From Streblospio benedicti (Eukaryota > Annelida > Polychaeta > Spionida > Spionidae), in contig CM032664.1 of the NCBI GenBank assembly GCA_019095985.1, positions 27,688,082 through 27,752,081 of the forward strand: a stretch of DNA of 64,000 bases. Reading direction: 5' to 3'. Each line of letters starts with the position of its first letter. The stretch's first letter is position 1. The notes beneath the pieces are model-generated. The model was given only the letters and a program-made list of their open reading frames with translations. It ran no database searches and had not been told where the DNA came from. Below, piece after piece: positions 1 through 9,300 of the stretch. The position numbers and the translations under genes are program-made.

Positions 1-301
1 TTCAGAGCAGAAATTTTAGCATGTATTTTAGTTGGTTACACAAAAATTAATATTCTAGATTTAACTATAATATAAGTCATTTAATCATGATAGGCAATAG
101 AAAAATATTTGCTCTCCACTGCCATACTATGTACATGTATATAAGCAATCTAATATTCTCTTAATTTTTAACTTGATTTCCAAAATAATCTAAAAATGAT
201 TTGCATTTACCAGATTGAGGACCTAATTTTTGTTGTTTTTCTTTAGAATTGTATAGCAATGTGTAATTAAATGCTAACAGTCAGTCAATTTCTATTTACA
301 G

Positions 302-3300
302 CTTCTGAAGAAGGAAGAAGAAGCGAATGTGAAACCGGTGATGAAAGCATGTGTACAGTTAGTCAAGTGTTTGGTAGAAAATGTGCTACGGCTAGAATTG
401 TCGACAGGTAGGTCTAAATTATTGTTTTAGATGGTTTTTTACATCAAATATATCTGTTGTAATGAAGCAGACACATTATAATTAGATTTCGATTATGTAG
501 TTAGCACATGATTATATCAAATTGAGCTTTTCAACCTACTCTATTTTTTAAGAGAAAATTATGCCACTGATCTTAGAATCTAGTTTTAATCACTGATCGT
601 ACAAGTCTGATAGACTTACTATTCAACACAACTCTAAATAACGCGGTCTCTATAACAGGACCTTCAATCGAAGTGGCTAGTTGGTGTTAGTGACATCAAT
701 GTTAACAGTTGTGTTAAATAACAAGTAGTAGTGTACAAATCACTAACCTCCTGTACTGCGTGTTATTACAGCGGGCAGCACCCCGCGCATGGTGGCCTGC
801 TTCACCACGCTGCACCTCTTCTGTAAGGTGAAGCCTGAACTGCTGGTGCCCCACACCATCACCATCCAGCCCTACCTCGACATCAAGTGCAGTGTAAGTA
901 GCTGCCTGCCGCTCTTCATTTACTTCATATTAGATAAGCATTTATGTTTGTACATCTTACAATGTGGAGGGAAGACATTGTTTCCATCATGACAGATGCA
1001 TGAAATTAGTGGATACTGTCTAATATTTTTCTATTGGACTAAATGCCCCTTGTAATTACCCCAAAACCCAAACTGAAACACCTCAGACTTGTTGGTCTAT
1101 TCGATACGATTCTTTTTCCTTCTTGTAGCATTCCTCCAACCTGATAGCCTAACGACTATTTGACAGAAAAATCACCGCAGTGATGCAAGTCCTGAGTCCA
1201 GGATTCATTATTTTCCAATAGAATGTAAAGAAGTAAAAATTGTGCATCCCACGGGACCCATAAAATACTATAATTTGTTAGGGTCCTTAGGGACTCTTTG
1301 TTGCCAATTTCTAAACATGAATGTTTCCTCCAGAATTCCTCAGACTTGCTTGATATATGGATCTCTGTCTTTCTAGAACCTCTCTGTCCGACCTACTGGT
1401 CTCTGACATAAATCTCACATTTCCACACAGAACCCGTCTTTCTATAAAATCCCTCCAACCTGGTAGTCCAACTATTCGATAGAAATATCACCCCATATTT
1501 GACATGACTGTTTCCAGAACCCATCTGACCTGCTGGTTTCTGACATGTTTCCAGAACCCGTCTGACCTGTTGGTTTCCAACATGTTTCCAGAACCCGTCT
1601 GACCTGCTGGTTTCTGACATGTTTCCAGAACCCGTCTGACCTGTTGGTTTCCAACATGTTTCCAGAACCCGTCTGACCTGTTGGTTTCTGACATGTTTCC
1701 AGAACCCGTCTGACCTGTTGGTTTCTGACATGTTTCCAGAACCCGTCTGACCTGCTGGTGCTGCACAACGTGGCTCGGATCCTGGAGCAGGCGGTGCCGC
1801 TCATGGAGCACCCCAGCGAGAACTTCCTGGCTCAGCTCGAGGAGGACATGACCAAGCTCATCCTCAAGCACGGCATGCGCGTCGTGCAAAGCTGTGTCAG
1901 CTGCCTCGGGGCCATCGTCAACACAGTCACGCACAACTACAAGCTCGTCAAGGACTGCTTCCAGAAGTTCTTCGGTCAGTTTATGGATGTTTTGTGTTCG
2001 TACGGTAATGATTTTCACAGCAGAAATGTTAGCATGTGTTTAGTTGTGATGTATGGCAAAATTTGATGTTCTGAACTTAATAATAAAAAAACCATAAAAT
2101 CTTGATAGGTAATAGAAAAATAATAGATGATTGACAGACAGAAGCATCTGAGTAGGTTTTTCCTTTTCTATATGATGTTAAAGTGAATCGATTTGACATT
2201 GAATAACTTGTTTACCCACTACAAACCCCATCACACCACAAGATTGTAGATGATGTTTAGTCCCAACTGTCCTATGGAGCTGGTACATTAGAACCTGTTG
2301 TCCTATCTATAATTTACTAGTCCCATTCAATAAATGCTTATTTAGATCATTTGCCTCTTAATTTGAAGCGATCGTCACTACTCACATCTTATCCTGTCCA
2401 GACAACACAAATACACGTCTCAGACTCAGAAGTGAGACATTCTCTAATATTGGCAGCAATGTTTAGAATGTGGACAAACCGAAACATGCAGCAACAAGCA
2501 AGTAGTTCATAATGGCATTGTTGCGTCGTTAACCTGTGGCGTCGCCCTCTGATTCGTGTAGCGGTGCTGACGAACTGGTCCCAGCAGCACCAGCGGGACC
2601 CGGCGTCGGCCACGCTGCGACAGAACCGCCCCACGCTGCTCCGCGCCCTCTTCACCGTCGGGCTGCTCTGTCGACACTTCGACTTCGACTCGGACGCCTT
2701 CGGGGAGAAAAAGGTACGCTGTGGGGAGTGAAATCTCAGCTTTTTATTTTAATTCTACTTTCACTGTTCTGTCAAGCACCTTTTTTTGTTTCTGTTTTTT
2801 GTTCTTTAATTTAAATTTTTTTTATTGGCATTTTGAAAGTAAATGGTAGTAGACTATGGTTTGCTCTCTCACCTTAGTTTTTTTTTTCTCTTTAAAATCT
2901 GTAAAAAGAAATTTCTTTGGATTACTGTATCAAGTGCATTTGCTTCGTTTATTTGATGCAGAAAAAAAAATGAAAATGAAAGATTAAAAATGAAATTGAT
3001 ATTTCCTTTTTTTCTAATTTGAATAAAAACAATTTAGTAGTTTTTAAAAAAAAGTTGATATGGAAGCATTTTTAGAGAATATAAGAAGCATTTTGCTGGC
3101 AACATTTTAATTTCACATACAGTTAACGTTTAGGTAAGTGTATTAGAATGTTAGATGGATAGACTTTTAAGCGTTAAACATCAAAGTTCGAGCAGCAACA
3201 TGTAGTTTGTTTTTGCAGGTGACGGTGAAGGACAAAGTGTTCGATCTGATGATGTACTTCGTGTTCCACGAGGAGGAGAAAGTTCAAAGCTCGGCTCTCA

Positions 3301-6300
3301 TGGGAGTCGGTGAGTAACTGCTATTACAGTTAGACACAACGTAAATTTGAAGAGACTGGATAAGAATTTAAGTTGTCCCAAATTTATAATACAATTATTA
3401 TCTGGAATTATGCCATGCAAATTAACATCCATGGGGAAGTGGTTATGATCCAGTCGTCCACAAATTCGACTTTGCAGAGTTCAGGTCCAGTCATTAAGAT
3501 TAATGGGTTTGGAAAGGTTAAAAGCGTGTTCTACAATAATTTTGTGCTCTCTGCGCTGTAGAATTTCCATTCATGCCAATACCCAAATTCTACACTGGCA
3601 AAACAGCAAAACGAACTTAGAAATTACCCGTTTGCCCATGTTGCTCCGTTGCCGTGGTATTTTAAATCGGCCCAGTTCACCGAGACGAGTTGTTGTGATT
3701 GCAGGATTTCTAGTCACACACCACTACGAGTTCATGATGGGCCAGCAGCTGCGCGACCTGTACCACAAGTACCTCACTGGTGCCGACGTCGCCGTGGAGA
3801 TGCGCGTGCAGGTGCTACACAACCTGCAGATGTACCTGGGCGAGGAGGAGAACCGCATGCTCAAGGCAGAGGAGGCATGTAAGTGACGCGAGCTCGTGCT
3901 CAAAGCTTCTTTACAGTTGTTCTTATGGTATGTTATTCTGAAGAGAACGCTCTTGTCGTTGTAAACATTTGTCAGTATTTAGTATTTTGAACTGTTCTTT
4001 CAATTTTATTATTATTTACTTGGGAAAAACACATTAGAAAATATTATTTTTTGTTTTTGTTTTTTGCTAACAAAGAGATAAACAAAAATGTGATTCTTGT
4101 ATGGTTTTGTGTTTGATATCAGCTATATATAGGAAACGTAATTAGGAGCCTTGATCTTGTCACAAGGAAGGAAAGACTTCGATGTAATATACTACTGTTT
4201 TCACATCATTATTTTCCAAGTTGTGCGATTGCTTTTCTAAAAGCATTCAGTACATTTTGATAATAAAATTTTTTCTTAAATCTTATCAAATTTTCAAATG
4301 TTATGAGTTTGGAAAAACATTAGATGATCTTGTTGAATATGAAATTTTTAGTACTATGGAATGTAGATGTAGAATTGGATGTTAATGAATTGATCAATTT
4401 TAAAAGCTTGAAACCGTTTTTTACCATAGGGCGGAAAAAGCACAACAAAGAAGACCTGAAAGAAATGGGTGATATTCAATCAGGGTAAGAGGAAATTTCT
4501 TTTCATGATTTTAATCGATCCATAATCTCTAAGGCTACTAAAACTAAGTAGAAAAATATATATTTGTGAAAAAGTGAGCATCCGTGCTACTGACTAGAAC
4601 ATGAAATAACCCTTCCTTATCTTGATAAACTTCTGAGATAAACTTCTGAGTTTTCTTCAAAAGTTGCACACTAGTAGTACCAAAGCCGATGCCAGCAATA
4701 CCCAAAATAACCGTGGTATTTCCTGGAAATACCCACAGCAATACCCACAATAACTGCGGTATTTCCCCGTGTTGCAGCATGGCGAGCACCATCATCCAGG
4801 TGTACCTGAAGCAGCTGCTCGAGTCGTTCTTCCACCCGCAGTGCCGCGTGCGTCTCGCGGCCCTCAACGTCATCGTCCTCGTGCTCAGGCAGGGACTCGT
4901 CCACCCCGTGCAAGTGAGTACGCCATCAAGCCTCCTTTGCTGAATTCATTCATGCCATCTAGTTACAACTGGATAGCATGTGTGTAATGATCAATTGATC
5001 TATAAAGGTGACAATGATGTGGTATATAATGTAAAGTCTTGAGAGGAAGACTTTGATCATGGCTGTAAACCATCACATTTACGTTGGACTCGTCCACCCT
5101 GTGCAAGTGAGTACGCCATCTAGTTACAGCTGGATTGTAGAAAGTATGTGAAAAATGATTGTTTGCTCTACAAGTGTGCCAATGATTTTGTGTAAAATGT
5201 AAAGTCGTGAGAGGATTACTTTGATTATGGCTGTAAACCATCACATTTATGTTTGATTCGCAGCAAAACTGGATGGTCGTATATGATACAGTTATCGTTC
5301 TATTGATTAATGTTATTTTATGCATGTGATTTACGAGATTTGGATGTGTTTTAGATTGTGCCATACCTCATCTGTATGGGTTCTGACTGTGATAAAGCCA
5401 TTCGATCCATCGCCGACCAACAGCTCGCGGAAATAGACAAAAAATACCCCGGCTTCATTCAGGTAACACTAGTGCAATATACAAGAAATTTTTACTGAAC
5501 ATTTTTCATTTTCATTGCCAATCCGTTGAAGATAAATTCTAACTTAACAAATTAGATCGAAAGGGGAAACTTTTGAGGTTCAAAATTCCTATTTTTTGTT
5601 TTTTTCCAAGTGTTGTACAGTGTGATTCCCATTGCAAGCCACTGCTCACTAACTGCCAGAGTTGGGGTGGCTGAATTGTTTTTGATTAAAACTTAACTAA
5701 ACTAAATGACAATTTTCATGACTAAACTAAACTCAATGTCAATTTTCATGATTAAACTAAACTGAATCGGGCGAATGTTAAGATTACTAGACTAAACTAA
5801 ATGACCTCTTGATTAACCAACTCTAGACTAAATTTTGCAAATGAAAGATTATCGTAATAAAACAACACCTTTTTTTATTAACTATTTTATATTAATATCA
5901 TACATGCATACATAACACTGTATTCTTGTAACCACCATAACCACCGTGTTTCCCCCCACAGATGAAGGCGTCGCAGGGTGTGAAGATGTCGTTCCGGCTA
6001 CAGGAAGTGCTCCACACGTCGGCGTCCGCTCCCTCCACGGCGATCCGGGGTTTCCGCGTGGACGCGCACGGATCGTCTGTCGCCCTCAACAGCTTCATCT
6101 ACTCGCTGATCCGGTCCAATCGCGGCCAGCGCCGCGCCATCGTGTCGTCTGCGCTCAACATGTTCGACGACAGCGCTGTGAGTAGTCAGTCTTACAGTAC
6201 AGTGTGTGGACACAAGAGGAAAAGACTTGAGATGAAAGTCGCCGTTCGATGTAACTGTTTGTATTGTGGTTGAAAGGAAATTACGTGTTCAACTTGAGAT

Positions 6301-9300
6301 GTAAGTTGCTATTCGATATCACTGTTTGTTTTATGGATGAAAGGAAATTACGTGTTAGACGACAGAACCGTTAGTTATCAGTTATGTTGTTACAGTGGGA
6401 ATTTGTTATCTTTAACCTGTGAGGAGGACACCAGTAAAGGGATCGAGATGTCAGTATTGGAGATATCTGTTTGTAATATGGTTGAAAGGAAATAACATGT
6501 TTGATAACAGTGCTGTGAGTAGTCAGTCTTGGTAATACAGTAGAAATTTGGTATAATTGAATCAGTGGACAGCAGTAAAAGGCTCGAGAAAGCCAATATT
6601 CGAATTACCAGTTTATGTCTGCTTGTTATATGGTTGAAAGGAAATTACATGTTTGTTGACAATGTCATGAGCCGTCTTGGTAAGTTTGTGCTTCGTAATA
6701 ACAAAGCCATATTTAGAAAAAAAGAACCTACCTGTACTTGTTTGCTGAACAAAAATCCTGAAAAATATACTTTTTATATTTAATGTTTCATCAACCTGTA
6801 AGTTTGTGCATGTCAAATCCTGGCATTTTTACTATATAAACGCAAGGAATTTACTACGGGATTGAATCAGAAAGGCCACAGGAAATATGTGTCTGATCTT
6901 TGGAAAACTGTTGCATTCCTCCTTGATGATTTTAGCAGCGTTTGGACTGAAAAAACTACATGTAGTGGACGCGTGACAATGTTATCAGCTTACTTTCTAT
7001 GCATGTGTATCACGTTGATGATTAAAGTAGCATACGGACTGACAAAAGGCTTTCTCCATTCAGCGGACGCCGCTGCAAGAACTGCTGTACATGGCTGACA
7101 ACCTGGCGTACTTCCCCTACCAGCTGCAGGACGAGGCGCTCTTCATCATCCACCAGATCGACATCAATCTCTCCGTGTCCGGCTCGAACCTCATACAGTC
7201 CTTCAGAGAGGTTGGTAATTGCACTGGATACATTTGATGACAGGCGTCACAGTTCGAGAAAAGAATTGAAATTTTTATGACCGAAAACTATTGTCAATAA
7301 AACAATCTCATAACATTCATTAGAATTGATTTAAGATTTTTTAGATAAATATGTTATATAGCGACTTATTTCTGAAATATATCACAGTTTTACATATCAC
7401 ATATCACAATTTTATATATCAAGAACAATGTTTGTATACATGAATATATGTCTAGTATTGGTGAGGCTTGAGCTTTTGTAGGCATTTTGTTGTATTGTTA
7501 GTGGTGGACTTGTCCTAGTGGTGAACCCAGTGATTCAGAGATTTCTTTATGATTTTGTCAGCTTAATTATTGTGTTCTTTCTTTTTAATTCAGCACTATG
7601 ATTGATTTGGTTTTTATTATATCAATCACTTTGTTCAGGTGCATACCACTAGCTTTCAACTTCCTGTTCAGAAATTTTATTGCATGTAATAGGCTTAGGA
7701 TTACTTTAAGTCAAAATTGATTTTTATATTAATGTTGCACAAATTTCTCTATGTTGTTGAGTTTTATCTTATGCAAAATTCACGGAAACGCTTGATTCCT
7801 CTGTTATTTTGCGTTTTTACACCAAAGGCTCCAGCATCAGAAAATGTGATCATATAGACATTAATAATGTCTTCAACAAGTAAAAAGTTTACGAAAAAAA
7901 ATTCATGCTGCATCGTAGCAATTGTGAAAGTAGTTTTCCGTGGCAAAAAGTAGCCAGTCCTTAATGATGGTAACATGATAGCCCTAAAAAAAGTTGCCAA
8001 CCGATATGCTCATGAATTTATGAAACCAGCTGGCTCTAGCCAAGATCAGATGGCAAAGCAAAGGGCTACGGACCTGCTCAGGATATTTTTATTTTCTGTC
8101 AATCAAGTTATTTCGGCAGTGATTCAATAATGTGTATTTCTTGCTGTGATGCTGGTGCCTATGTTATTACACCCCACTGTGTATGTCGTCGCTTGCTGCA
8201 TGTGCCTAATTCTGTTTGCTGTTTTTCTGTTCACTTGGTAATGCAGTTGTTAAACGGCAAAACCAATTCTTGCCAGGCGTTTTACCCCGGGAGCACGGAC
8301 GAAGAGACCGGCCGCTCCAAGCTCGACGAGGATGAGGATGAGGAGCCCGATACGCTGTTCGGTGAGTCCATTCCTTCTCATACTTTTGGTAAACGCCAAC
8401 CATCAAGTTCCCGACTTGACATTCAGGCCACACCCTTAAATTGAGGATTAATTTAGGTCTTTCTCACACATTGGTTTGTAAGTTCGTGGCTTATCATGAT
8501 CGCGGACCCTTGTATCAAGTTGCTACAAACTGCCTGTACCTTGGAGAAGTACCGTAAAACCTCTCTATTAGGACCACCTTTGGGACCAGAGTTATGCGGT
8601 CTTATTATAGAGGCATTCTCAATAGAGAGGTGGTCTTAATTGGAGGTTCTACTGTAAGTGTTTTTTGCAATGTTTGGATGCTGACGATCTGCTTTTTGCC
8701 CCCCGTGTAGAGAAGCTGCCAGCAGACGTGAGTGAGCTGCAGCAGCTGTACATCGCCACCCAGGGCTGCGTGCTGCTCCTCCTCGTCAAGCAGCACCTCA
8801 AAGACTCCTACGGATTCACCGAGGCGTGAGTAGCTCAACACCAGCAGTGCTAGACAATGATAAGGGTTACTAGGGGTACTGCGGGAAACTGGGAAGAATC
8901 TGGAGGACGGTTCTGGAACTGGGAGGTTGGGAATTAGTCTTGAATTTCATAAGTATGGAAACCTGGAAATAACCTTGAATTTCATTCTTGAAAATCACTG
9001 GGAACCCTCACAATGCAAACATGTGGCCATGGAATAGAACAATCATACTTGTCCATTGGAAGGATGTTCTGAAAACATAACCAGTCCTAAGATTTACGCT
9101 TTCAAACTGCATTTAAATGTACATGTATGGGACTTGTATTTGGAGTGACCAAGAATTTTCGTCCATAGCCTAGTAACTTACTCGTCCAGACAACACAACC
9201 AGACGATACGACTAGTACGAAGAGTTACCCTGATTAGCAGTCACTCGCCAAACGTGGCACATGTTTCACAAATCAAGTCGAGGTGTGGCAAAATGAAGAG

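Noticed and set aside
1393-2018. Three overlapping minus-strand frames of 110-176 residues with repeats such as RSDGFWKH
   Set aside because: They arise because the 37-bp unit, read antisense, has no stop in any frame. They are shadows of the minisatellite, not genes.
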